Assembly: GCA_002424815.1 (NCBI GenBank)
Contig: DILB01000010.1
Coordinates: 12,523-76,522 of the forward strand
Reading direction: 5' to 3'
Length of the DNA stretch: 64,000 bases
From: Caryophanales bacterium UBA5603
GTDB lineage: Bacteria; Bacillota_I; Bacilli_A; Izemoplasmatales; Hujiaoplasmataceae
Position 1 is the first letter of the stretch. Each line of letters starts with the position of its first letter. The position numbers and the translations under genes are program-made. The notes under the pieces are model-generated. The model saw only the letters and a list, made by a program, of their open reading frames with translations, did no database searches and was not told the origin of the DNA. Shown one piece after another: positions 54,601 through 61,840 of the stretch.

Positions 54601-56214
54601 ACCTTCTTAGTTGAATATTCCGATTATATGGTTTATTATGTTATAAATCAGGATGAAATCGATTTTATTCAACAAATGTATGATTTATCAATGAATGATT
54701 ATTGGGTAAATTATTTTAACTTAATCGACCTACAAGCGATGATTGATAATGAAATTTCGTTAATGTCAGAGCCCATGGCCACAGATGTTGCCAATGTGTG
54801 GGCATATTTCTTAACGAATCGGGATTTGGAAGATCAAATGTGGCAAGCTTTTTATGACGCGAGAAATAATCCGGATTATTATTATTTCTGGGATGATTAC
54901 ATTTATTTTGATTTAGTCTGGATGCTTGATTTAATTTATCGAAACTACAACGGATTTTTACAACCTTGGGAAAAAGAATATGAATATCAAGATTACTTAG
55001 ATTATTTTAATTCTCTTAGTTCATTTGAACAACAGATGTATGGCAATGCACTCTATTATGCTGAGATAAATTATAATTATCATTGGTCCGTGTATTACCC
55101 AGCATTTATGGCTCTGCAAATAAATTATCCAGGCGCAACAGTTCAATGGACACCTTTGCCAGAATGGATTGTTTATAACATTCAAGATTACATCTATTAT
55201 GAACAAGAAATGAATTATGCTTTGAGCAGTGCTGATTATTACTACTGGATACTACAAGATCTTTACGAAAAACAAATTTGGGTCCACATTCACGATTTCT
55301 TAAGTCTTCCTGCAAATGTGACTTTGGTAGAAGAAGTCGCATTGATACTACTCGATGAAATCGTTTCATTAATCATGTATGAAGATACAGATACCTATAA
55401 TGTCATTATTGGATTAATGAGCGGTACGTTGGATCCTTCTACATTAGATTTATCTGCGGCAGGAATCATGGCTTTTGTTAATGCTGGCGAAGACTTCTTA
55501 TTACATTTCCTATCAAGCATCGATGAAGCTGATAAAGCCAAAATCGTTGAATTACTTCAAAAAATCGCCTTCATGTATGCCTATTCACAAGGCCTACCCG
55601 AACTAGAAGCAGATGCACTTTATTCGAAGATATCGACAGGTATTAACTACTACTTCTATGGCATTTTCCAAGTTAAGACAGTCTTTACTAACTTCTTAGC
55701 AACATTATCGACCTTTAAGATTCAGACAGTTATGGATAATATAGCCATCCTTGATTCACTACCTCAAGAATGGGAATATTTACCTGGAGAAGAGCAACAA
55801 GAATTTGATGATAATATTATTCGAGCTGTTTCGATAGCATCGATTATTGATGTATTATTAACCGGCGACACACTTGATACAGATTTCTTAATTGAGATGA
55901 TTATTCATGGATATTTTGATTTTGAATACGGATTTGTGTACGATGGTGAAGTCGATGTTGAAAATTTGACTTTAATCTTACAAACTTTGCTTGCAGATAT
56001 TATTATCCAGGCTGCGATTGTCTCAGAATATGATTTATGGATATTGATTGATGAGGTGCAAAGAACCGTCATTTATGATGATCCGTTAACAACGGAGTTC
56101 ATTGAAGGTTTAACCACTGCTGACTTAGATGAAATTGATGCGTTCCGTGTTTTAATTGAAGAGTTAATGTTTTTCTTAAATAATGGTCCAGAAAATTACT
56201 ATCCAATAACTTAA
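51610..56214 (+). CDS. Giant lipoprotein with InlB-type B repeats and a helical Tyr-rich body
   Basis: A 1534-residue lipoprotein. The lipobox ends at Cys21 (LAGC) and a Thr-rich stalk runs to about 56. Three complete and one divergent Listeria-Bacteroides (Flg_new/InlB B) repeats follow, each about 69 residues with GYTFVxWYTEAALT...NLTLYAKW. The remaining roughly 1180 residues are predicted helical, rich in Asp, Glu, Tyr and Trp. They contain two related long segments marked by GLLTGTIDPSSLDMSA (near residue 678) and GLMSGTLDPSTLDLSA (near 1270). ATG 51610 follows GGGGAGGA; the in-frame ATG at 51571 lacks an RBS. Surface adhesion is a guess. Confidence 0.8.
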   Translation: MRKRILLVFFMILTTFALAGCDWFTTALTTTTSEITTTTTTTTPSSTDSTVSTNPLSFTISFEENGGSAVDDITQESGSAVLAPAAPSRTGYTFVGWFSDVALTTAYTFGTMPSSNLTLYAKWQINQYTMTFSVDGGTTVTAITQDFNTAVTPPTTTKTGYTFVNWYTEAALTNVYTFGNMPAQNLTLYAKWQINQYTMTFSVDGGTTVTAITQDFNTAVTAPTTTKLGYTFVNWYTEAALTNVYTFGNMPAQNLTLYAKWQINQYTVTFYDDQGTIIETQLVNYGENAVAPENPQKVGFIFQGWDAELTNITAAREFHPIFSGHYQPLVDLIISMWGEEPPTLVDIDHTIEILMFVMGSTSEEETYTLTNTMMSMLPDLMSYTTLIEFQTWFASLPAAGFDKDQMIHMMVAAVLMMVNENVNEFNVQNYLDNIAYFENEKSIAEAALLAITTEANAYCETLLPEQISICKNYFDVRMLEVQLEKTYNDKYYNETWYLYGEDFNYNLYYGLEWLLYDYFVNKYDYQDNEFAAYLWSEYQDKLALLSAEELAMYQPILDAYIAWKTVQMSTARDAAHAVMPFFDGVFHEPVMYHIENYFVYPSIDLFYQIQSYEWMIDEEVRWMNEEIERHAVMVELRDYLWTEAGTAKLTILGTTVYDMLAGVIEGFDADTFDLLFGLLTGTIDPSSLDMSAEAITDYALKIAGILRLFTLTIDQSDVDNLVDLSIDLIAIFIKTSDMTVEEQAEILLMLETALPYYLNAAGEIYFELIDLLEGLTPEKVQLVLDFINYIQNSQMEQDPYSLIIELSKLIDAFLYDGTFDISLIIGYVIEGYYTVETRGNIDVDLVAAVKDAFIASIDQMILLAHDIKDFDPENLSVDDMIKMYELQHRAQHLFEVIIYGDFSDILEPYDYLDVHNMFVRLIDPWGEMDYEQVEALIDVIMTTFGFDSEIRTLFTIMSIVELREFVININSIEDVQELYYIIYNMGYDNETIASMLTTFLVEYSDYMVYYVINQDEIDFIQQMYDLSMNDYWVNYFNLIDLQAMIDNEISLMSEPMATDVANVWAYFLTNRDLEDQMWQAFYDARNNPDYYYFWDDYIYFDLVWMLDLIYRNYNGFLQPWEKEYEYQDYLDYFNSLSSFEQQMYGNALYYAEINYNYHWSVYYPAFMALQINYPGATVQWTPLPEWIVYNIQDYIYYEQEMNYALSSADYYYWILQDLYEKQIWVHIHDFLSLPANVTLVEEVALILLDEIVSLIMYEDTDTYNVIIGLMSGTLDPSTLDLSAAGIMAFVNAGEDFLLHFLSSIDEADKAKIVELLQKIAFMYAYSQGLPELEADALYSKISTGINYYFYGIFQVKTVFTNFLATLSTFKIQTVMDNIAILDSLPQEWEYLPGEEQQEFDDNIIRAVSIASIIDVLLTGDTLDTDFLIEMIIHGYFDFEYGFVYDGEVDVENLTLILQTLLADIIIQAAIVSEYDLWILIDEVQRTVIYDDPLTTEFIEGLTTADLDEIDAFRVLIEELMFFLNNGPENYYPIT
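51985..52398 (+). repeat. Two tandem 207-bp repeats (InlB B repeat units)
   Basis: Units 51985-52191 and 52192-52398 are almost identical in DNA, each coding for 69 residues from NQYTMTF to AKWQI. A third, earlier unit is related only at protein level. The near-identity indicates recent duplication or gene conversion. Confidence 0.85.
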
Positions 56215-56231
56215 GCATTATGAATTTCCTC

Positions 56232-56266
56232 AAGGAGCCGAGTTTCATCATCGGCTCCTTTTTTTT
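56232..56266 (+). terminator. Terminator of the giant lipoprotein gene
   Basis: GGAGCCGA / TCGGCTCC with a 9-base loop, then eight T. Confidence 0.9.
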
Positions 56267-56274
56267 ATTATTCG

Positions 56275-56283
56275 TGGTATAAT
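56275..56283 (+). promoter_or_regulatory. Extended -10 promoter of the SpoU methyltransferase gene
   Basis: TGGTATAAT, 16 bases upstream of the ATG, with no clear -35. Confidence 0.45.
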
Positions 56284-56298
56284 AGTTATGGTGATACT

Positions 56299-57018
56299 AT
56301 GATTACATCGGTTTCAAATGACAAAATTAAGGAACTCATGAGTCTCAGACAACGAAAATACCGTGAGGAATTAAATCAATTTGTCGTTGAAGGACAACAT
56401 CTGGTCGATGAAGCGATAAAATTAGGCATCGTAAAAGGTATTTATACGAACCTTGAATCTTATGCCAATCTTCCTTATTCGTTTCTTGTCAGTGAAGAAG
56501 TCATGAAAAAAATAACTGAGGTTATCGAACCGCAAGGTGTTATCGCTATTTGTCAAAAACCTGCACTAAAACCTTTAAGTGATCGCATATTAATGCTTGA
56601 CCATCTTCAAGATCCAGGCAATTTTGGAACGCTCCTTCGCAGCGCTTTGGCATTTGGTTTTGAAACCATCCTTTATCAAGATTCGGTTGATCCATTCAAT
56701 TCAAAAGTATTGAGAAGTACCCAAGGGGCCATTTTTCGTCTTAATTTAATTGAAACGAATTTATTATTATTTATTGAAGATCATCCCGAATATACTATTT
56801 ATGGGACGGCGCTTAAAAACGCAGTCAGTTTAACAACAATACCACGCTCCGATTCAAAAATCGCTATTATCCTCGGTAATGAAGGATCGGGTGTCAATGA
56901 ACTTATTTTACAAAAAACAGTAGCGAATATCTTCATTGACATTGAAGCGGTTGAGTCATTAAATGTCGCAGTTGCTGGATCGATTATCATGCATCATCTT
57001 AGGAGGTTGGAACCATGA
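56299..57018 (+). CDS. SpoU-family RNA 2'-O-methyltransferase
   Basis: A 239-residue SPOUT enzyme, TrmH/RlmB-like. The N-terminal substrate-binding domain (FVVEGQHLVDEAI near 28-40) precedes the knot domain with LDHLQDPGNFGTLLRSA (near 98-114), IILGNEGSGV (near 193-202) and ESLNVAVAGSIIMH (near 219-232), the three SpoU motifs. The target, rRNA or tRNA, cannot be told from sequence. Its end overlaps the next gene by four bases. Confidence 0.93.
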   Translation: MITSVSNDKIKELMSLRQRKYREELNQFVVEGQHLVDEAIKLGIVKGIYTNLESYANLPYSFLVSEEVMKKITEVIEPQGVIAICQKPALKPLSDRILMLDHLQDPGNFGTLLRSALAFGFETILYQDSVDPFNSKVLRSTQGAIFRLNLIETNLLLFIEDHPEYTIYGTALKNAVSLTTIPRSDSKIAIILGNEGSGVNELILQKTVANIFIDIEAVESLNVAVAGSIIMHHLRRLEP

Positions 57019-57308
57019 CATTTCAATACAGTGTTGACCGGATATTTGCCGAAGAAAACGGGGTTTTATTAGCAGAAATTAATTTTCCACATCGCGATGA
57101 TAAACGGGTGAATATCACGCATGTTTTTGTGGATGAATCTTTGCGTGGCAAAGGAATCGCTTCTCATTTGATGGAACTAGCTTATGGTTACATCAAAGGA
57201 AGGAATCTTTTAATTGTGGCTAAATGTCCTTATGCCATTGAATGGTTCAAAAAACATCCCGATTATCAAGACATCGTCATCAATGTCAAAACCAAACCAA
57301 CAGAGTAA
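57015..57308 (+). CDS. Small GNAT-like acetyltransferase (YjdJ type)
   Basis: A 97-residue protein of the short GNAT group. The acetyl-CoA loop is HVFVDESLRGKGIASHLMELA (position about 36-56), and CPYAIEWFKKHPDY near the end is the conserved YjdJ-family tail. It is coupled to the SpoU gene by an ATG overlap behind AGGAGG. The substrate is unknown. Confidence 0.82.
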   Translation: MTFQYSVDRIFAEENGVLLAEINFPHRDDKRVNITHVFVDESLRGKGIASHLMELAYGYIKGRNLLIVAKCPYAIEWFKKHPDYQDIVINVKTKPTE

Positions 57309-57329
57309 ATAATTATTCATATACCACGC

Positions 57330-57358
57330 TTGCCATCATGGGTATACTGTGGTATAAT
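57330..57358 (+). promoter_or_regulatory. Promoter of the rimP-nusA-infB operon
   Basis: TTGCCA at 57330-57335 and TGG-TATAAT with the hexamer at 57353-57358, spacer 17. ATACCAC at 57321-57327 and GTGGTAT (57350-57356) form an inverted repeat around it. Confidence 0.65.
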
Positions 57359-57378
57359 ATTTCTAGCATAAGTACTTT

Positions 57379-57403
57379 AGAGAGGGTCGGACCCTCTCTT
57401 TTT
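57379..57403 (+). terminator. Attenuator-like hairpin in the rimP leader
   Basis: AGAGAGGGT / ACCCTCTCT with loop CGG, followed by TTTTT. It sits between the promoter and rimP, about 15 bases after the expected start, so most transcripts must read through it. Premature termination control of the NusA operon is plausible. Confidence 0.65.
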
Positions 57404-57427
57404 AATGAAAAAAATGGAGGTGTTTCC

Positions 57428-57862
57428 ATGGATATGAAAATGTTAAGGCATCACATCGAAGAGAAAGTTAAAAAACTTGAATATGATTTTTATGACATGC
57501 AATATGTCAAAGAACGAAGAAATAACATTTTGCGAGTATTGATCGATAAAAAAACAGGCATCGATATCGAAGATTGTGTCAGAGTCTCGGAAGTTATTAG
57601 CGCTTTTTTAGATGAAACTGATCCGATTACTGAAGATTATTCTTTAGAAGTCTCTTCGCCCGGAGCCGAAAGAAAACTTCGTGATCGCGAAGAAGTACTG
57701 AATTCATTAGGAAGATATGTTCATGTGGAAACGCATAATCAAACTTTAGAAGGCGATCTTGTTAGTTTTGAAGGCGATACGATCACTCTAAAAGTACAAA
57801 ACAAATTAACCGATATCCATTATCTTGACATTACTCTGATCCGTTTAGCGATCAAATTTTAG
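57428..57862 (+). CDS. rimP: Ribosome maturation factor RimP
   Basis: A 144-residue protein assisting 30S assembly. The N-terminal domain holds LRVLIDKKTGIDIEDC (near 33-48) and SLEVSSPGAERKL (near 72-84), and an SH3-like C-terminal domain follows. ATG 57428 lies seven bases after GGAGG; the longer open frame upstream crosses the promoter and attenuator. It is the first gene of the classical rimP-nusA-ylxR-ylxQ-infB-rbfA order. Confidence 0.95.
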   Translation: MDMKMLRHHIEEKVKKLEYDFYDMQYVKERRNNILRVLIDKKTGIDIEDCVRVSEVISAFLDETDPITEDYSLEVSSPGAERKLRDREEVLNSLGRYVHVETHNQTLEGDLVSFEGDTITLKVQNKLTDIHYLDITLIRLAIKF

Positions 57863-57873
57863 GAGAAAAGAAA

Positions 57874-58938
57874 ATGATTAGTAAAGAATTTTTTAAAGCT
57901 TTAGAACAAATTGAAGCCGATCGTGGCATATCAAAAGAGAAAATTTTAGATGTTTTTGCAAAAGGGCTTTTAAATGCTTACAAAAAAGATTTTAATGGGC
58001 AACAAAATGCGAAAGTTGTTTTCAATGAAGACAAATATGAAGTTCAAATCATCGCAACTTATGAAGTTGTCGAGACGGTTGATCCCGAAGTTGAAAAAGG
58101 AACTCAAATAACATTGAGTGAAGCCTATGAACTAAAGAAAAATGCCAAGATTGGTGATGTCATTGAGCAAAAGATTACGCCAAAAGATTTTGGTCGTATC
58201 GCTGCTTCTAGTGCGAAACAAATATTGACTCAAGGGTTAAAACAACTTGAAAGAGAACGAAATTTTGAAATATTTACCGACAAAGTTGGTGAAATGATCA
58301 TTGCTGAAATTGTTACAGTTAATGATGAATTCGTGACGTTGAATCTGGGATATGATACAGAAACTTCGATTCCAATCAAAGATCTTGCTCAAGCAGATTT
58401 ACTCGTAGGATCTCAAGTCAGAGTTTATATCACTAAAGTTGAACAGACGACCAAAGGACCGAAAGTCTACGTTTCTCGTACTGATCGTAATTTGGTTAAA
58501 CGCCTGATGGAGAACGCGATTCCTGAATTACAAGAGGGCGTCATCGAAATTATTGGTCTAGCTCGTGATCCTGGAGATCGCTGCAAAGTCTGTGTATCAA
58601 CGAATAATCCGAAAGTCGATCCTGTGGGTGCTTGTTTAGGACGTAATGGTGCCCGTATTAAAGACGTTATTGACCAATTAAACGGTGAGAAAATCGATGT
58701 GTATAAATTTAGCGATGATCCAAAGGAATTGGTTTCTAATGCCATTCAACCGGCTAAATCAGTGGCTGTTTTGATTGATATTAAAGAACATTCAGCGATT
58801 GCGATTGTTCCTGATGACCAATTATCACTCGCCATCGGTAAAAAAGGTCAAAACGCTCGATTAGCTGTTCAATCAAGCGGTTGGAAAATTGATATCAAAT
58901 CAACGACTGATGCATTAATTCAAGGACTCAAATTTTAG
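57874..58938 (+). CDS. nusA: Transcription factor NusA
   Basis: A 354-residue RNA polymerase-associated pausing and termination factor. The N-terminal domain covers about 1-125, S1 about 135-200 (LVGSQVRVYITKVEQTTKGPKVYVSR, position about 172-197), then two KH domains with GACLGRNGARIKDV and LAIGKKGQNARLA. It lacks the C-terminal acidic repeats of enteric NusA, as in Firmicutes. Confidence 0.96.
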   Translation: MISKEFFKALEQIEADRGISKEKILDVFAKGLLNAYKKDFNGQQNAKVVFNEDKYEVQIIATYEVVETVDPEVEKGTQITLSEAYELKKNAKIGDVIEQKITPKDFGRIAASSAKQILTQGLKQLERERNFEIFTDKVGEMIIAEIVTVNDEFVTLNLGYDTETSIPIKDLAQADLLVGSQVRVYITKVEQTTKGPKVYVSRTDRNLVKRLMENAIPELQEGVIEIIGLARDPGDRCKVCVSTNNPKVDPVGACLGRNGARIKDVIDQLNGEKIDVYKFSDDPKELVSNAIQPAKSVAVLIDIKEHSAIAIVPDDQLSLAIGKKGQNARLAVQSSGWKIDIKSTTDALIQGLKF

Positions 58939-58959
58939 TTTGAGAGGAGCATTTTCAGT

Positions 58960-59235
58960 ATGAATAAAGTTAAGAAAATTCCACTTCGAAAATGCGTCGT
59001 AACCAATGAACGTTTTGAGAAGAAACAATTAATCCGAATTGTAAAAAGTCCAGAAGGAATAGTTTCCGTCGATTTAACGGGTAAAGCGAATGGCAGAGGT
59101 GCTTATGTATCAAAAAGCAAAGCTGTGATTACTCAGGCGAAAAAAACGAAGGTTTTGGAACGTCATCTTGAGACACCGATTCCTGATGCTATTTACGAAC
59201 AATTGCTTTCGTTGGTCGAACATGAACAGAAATAA
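58960..59235 (+). CDS. rnpM: YlxR-family RNA-binding protein (RnpM)
   Basis: A 91-residue DUF448 protein. It shows KIPLRKCVVTNERFEKKQLIRIV (position about 5-27) and GKANGRGAYVSKS (near 41-53). The usual CxxC-like start has only one Cys (RKCVVTNE). Homologues bind RNase P RNA and modulate it. It sits in the standard place after nusA. Confidence 0.93.
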   Translation: MNKVKKIPLRKCVVTNERFEKKQLIRIVKSPEGIVSVDLTGKANGRGAYVSKSKAVITQAKKTKVLERHLETPIPDAIYEQLLSLVEHEQK

Positions 59236-59530
59236 AGTTTTAGGAAACATCGGTCTAGCCAATCGTGCAAGGGCTGTCACCTCTGGAGAAGATCAAGTCT
59301 TAGATGCCATTCGAAAAAAACGGGCCATCCTTGTTTTCCTTGCTAGTGATGCAGGACCCAATACAACAAAAAGAATCACAGATAAATCAAGTTTTTATAA
59401 TGTTCGATTATCAAATGAATTTACTGCAGACGAACTTTCCACTGCGATTGGTAAAGAAAATCGCAAAGTCATTGCGATAACGAACCGTCACTTTACTGAA
59501 ATGATTGATTCAGCCATCCATGAAATATAG
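59222..59530 (+). CDS. ylxQ: L7Ae-family ribosomal protein-like YlxQ
   Basis: A 102-residue L7Ae/L30e-fold RNA-binding protein, with NIGLANRARAVTSGEDQVLDAIR at the N-terminus and LVFLASDAGPNTTKRI near 35-50. ATG 59222 overlaps the end of rnpM by 14 bases; the longer open frame upstream is rejected because homologues begin at MNRNKVLGNIGLA. It likely binds K-turn RNA; the cellular role is unclear. Confidence 0.92.
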   Translation: MNRNKVLGNIGLANRARAVTSGEDQVLDAIRKKRAILVFLASDAGPNTTKRITDKSSFYNVRLSNEFTADELSTAIGKENRKVIAITNRHFTEMIDSAIHEI

Positions 59531-59545
59531 AGAGTAGGTGTCACT

Positions 59546-61414
59546 ATGGCGAATAACAAAAAACCATATTTTAAGAAAAAAAGCAACACCCCACAAAAAA
59601 AACGTCCGGAAACAAAGACTGAATTCCGTAAACCGAATGTTCCTCTTCAACCTGAGATTGTTGTGAATACCGTTTTTTATAAAGAAGGTATGACCGTTCT
59701 TGATTTGGCAGATGCCATGCATCGTCCGGTTCCAGAAATTATTAAAAAATTAATGTTTATGAAAATAATGGCCTCCCAAACGCAAGCCCTCGACCGCGAA
59801 ACGGCCGAGTTATTGACCATGGAATATGGCATGGAATTACAAGATGTCATTAATACTGATATGACAAAATTTGAAGAAATCGATATTATCGATGATCCTG
59901 ACCAATTGATTGAACGCCCACCGGTCGTTACTATTATGGGTCATGTTGATCATGGAAAAACAACTTTGCTCGACACCATTCGTCATAGTCGCATTACCTC
60001 TTCTGAAGCAGGAGGAATCACGCAACATATCGGAGCTTACCAAGTTAATCATAATGGCAAAGCTATTACATTTATCGATACGCCGGGTCATGCAGCATTT
60101 ACTGAAATGCGTGCTCGTGGGGCAAAAGTGACCGATATCATCGTTTTGGTTGTCGCGGCTGATGACGGCGTCATGCCACAAACAAAAGAAGCCATCGACC
60201 ATGCTAAGGCGGCAAAATGTAATATTATTGTTGCAGTCAATAAAATGGATAAACCAGCAGCCAATCCTGACCGTGTCAAACAAGAATTAGCAGATCTTGA
60301 CCTTTTAGCAGATGATTGGGGAGGAAACACTCCTTTTGCTTATGTTTCGGCTTTAAAAGGAACTGGTGTTAATGATTTATTAGAAACAATTTTATTGGTT
60401 TCAGAAATGATGGAACTGAAGGCAAATCCAAAACGATTGGCTTCGGGTTCCGTTATTGAAGCTAAACTTGATAAAGGTAAAGGACCGGTTGCGACCATCT
60501 TAGTCAACACAGGTACTCTCAAAGTGGGCGATCCCTTCGTTGTTGGATCAACCTATGGTAAAGTACGTGCGATGGTCGATGACCTTGGCAGAACCATCAA
60601 TGAAGCAAAACCATCAATGGCCGTTGAAATTCATGGACTCAATGATGTTCCACTTGCTGGTGATCCTTTTATGGTTTTCACCAATGAGAAACAAACAAGG
60701 GATATTGCCTTGCAACGATTAGAAAGAATTGTGAAAGCTGAACATGGTCTAACCAAGACGATGTCGCTTGAAGATTTCTTTAAAAAAGCTGAAAGCAATG
60801 AAAAAGAATTGCGATTGATTATAAAAGGTGATACACAAGGATCAATCGAGGCATTTAAAGGCTCAATTGATAAAATCAAAGTTGAAGGTACCTCGATTGA
60901 TATCGTTCGCGCAGGTGTCGGCGCCATCACCGAAACCGATGTATCTTTAGCAGAAGCAAGTAAAGCGATTATTATCGGATTTGACGTCCGTCCTCAAGCT
61001 TCTGTTCGTGAAACCGCCGATAATAAAGGTGTTGAAATTCGTTTGTATGATATCATTTACGAAGCTTTAGATGATATTCAAAAAGCCATGAAAGGTTTAC
61101 TAGATCCTGTATTTGAAAAGAAATTAATTGGTGAAGCAATCGTTCGAGAAACATTTTCTGTTTCGAAAATCGGAACGATTGCAGGCTGTATGGTATCGAC
61201 AGGATCCATCAAACGCGATTCATTGGTTAAAATCATTCGCGAGGGAAAAGTTATTTTTGAAGGCAAAATAGCCTCACTTAAACGTTTTAAAGACGATGTT
61301 AAAGAAGTTAAAACCGGTTATGATTGTGGCATCATGATAGAAGGTTTCAATGACATTCAGATTGATGATGTTATCGAAGCTTCCACAATGCAAGAGGTGA
61401 AAACCAATGCCTAA
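59546..61414 (+). CDS. infB: Translation initiation factor IF-2
   Basis: A 622-residue GTPase delivering initiator tRNA. A short basic N-terminus (about 40 residues), the IF2-N domain (about 48-120), and the G domain with GHVDHGKTT near 131-139, DTPGH and NKMD, then domains II, III and IV. The shortened N-terminal region is the compact form usual in small genomes. RbfA overlaps its last eight bases. Confidence 0.97.
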   Translation: MANNKKPYFKKKSNTPQKKRPETKTEFRKPNVPLQPEIVVNTVFYKEGMTVLDLADAMHRPVPEIIKKLMFMKIMASQTQALDRETAELLTMEYGMELQDVINTDMTKFEEIDIIDDPDQLIERPPVVTIMGHVDHGKTTLLDTIRHSRITSSEAGGITQHIGAYQVNHNGKAITFIDTPGHAAFTEMRARGAKVTDIIVLVVAADDGVMPQTKEAIDHAKAAKCNIIVAVNKMDKPAANPDRVKQELADLDLLADDWGGNTPFAYVSALKGTGVNDLLETILLVSEMMELKANPKRLASGSVIEAKLDKGKGPVATILVNTGTLKVGDPFVVGSTYGKVRAMVDDLGRTINEAKPSMAVEIHGLNDVPLAGDPFMVFTNEKQTRDIALQRLERIVKAEHGLTKTMSLEDFFKKAESNEKELRLIIKGDTQGSIEAFKGSIDKIKVEGTSIDIVRAGVGAITETDVSLAEASKAIIIGFDVRPQASVRETADNKGVEIRLYDIIYEALDDIQKAMKGLLDPVFEKKLIGEAIVRETFSVSKIGTIAGCMVSTGSIKRDSLVKIIREGKVIFEGKIASLKRFKDDVKEVKTGYDCGIMIEGFNDIQIDDVIEASTMQEVKTNA

Positions 61415-61742
61415 ACCACAAATTGATCGACTCGAAACATTAATTCAACGGGAATTATCACTCATATTACAACGGGAAGTCAAAGACCAAGTCGGTTTTA
61501 TTACTATCACGGGGGTCAAGGTTACCAACGAACTATCTTTCATCTTTGCATATTACACGGTTTTTGGTGGCCCTGAAGTTCTAGTAAAAACTCAGGAGTC
61601 GCTTGATCGTGCAAAAGGTTTTATTAAGAATCAACTTGCTTTGCGGGTGAAGATGCGCAAAGTCCCTGAATTGGTTTTCAAGTATGACGATACATTTGAA
61701 AAAGGCCGAAAAATCGACACAATCTTAAAAGATATTAAATAA
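61407..61742 (+). CDS. rbfA: Ribosome-binding factor A
   Basis: A 111-residue KH-fold 30S assembly factor. It shows LIQRELSLILQREVKD near the start, FITITGVKVTNELSFIFAYYTV in the centre (about 32-53) and ELVFKYDDTFEKGRKIDTIL at the end. The start lies within infB behind AAGAGGTG, so translation is coupled. Last gene of its operon. Confidence 0.95.
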   Translation: MPKPQIDRLETLIQRELSLILQREVKDQVGFITITGVKVTNELSFIFAYYTVFGGPEVLVKTQESLDRAKGFIKNQLALRVKMRKVPELVFKYDDTFEKGRKIDTILKDIK

Positions 61743-61748
61743 AACCAG

Positions 61749-61780
61749 AAACTTTGGATTCGTCCAAAGTTTTTCTTTTT
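61749..61780 (+). terminator. Terminator of the nusA-infB operon
   Basis: AAACTTTGGA / TCCAAAGTTT closed by a TTCG tetraloop, then TTCTTTTT. Confidence 0.9.
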
Positions 61781-61787
61781 CGATAAA

Positions 61788-61816
61788 TTGCATCTAACCA
61801 TTGAATAAGGTATAAT
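61788..61816 (+). promoter_or_regulatory. Promoter of uvrC
   Basis: TTGCAT at 61788-61793 and TATAAT at 61811-61816, spacer 17. Confidence 0.7.
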
Positions 61817-61840
61817 GATTATCAATGAGGAGGTGAATCC

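Noticed and set aside
57242..57427. N-terminal extension of RimP
   Set aside because: It spans a promoter and attenuator hairpin; ATG 57428 has GGAGGTG.
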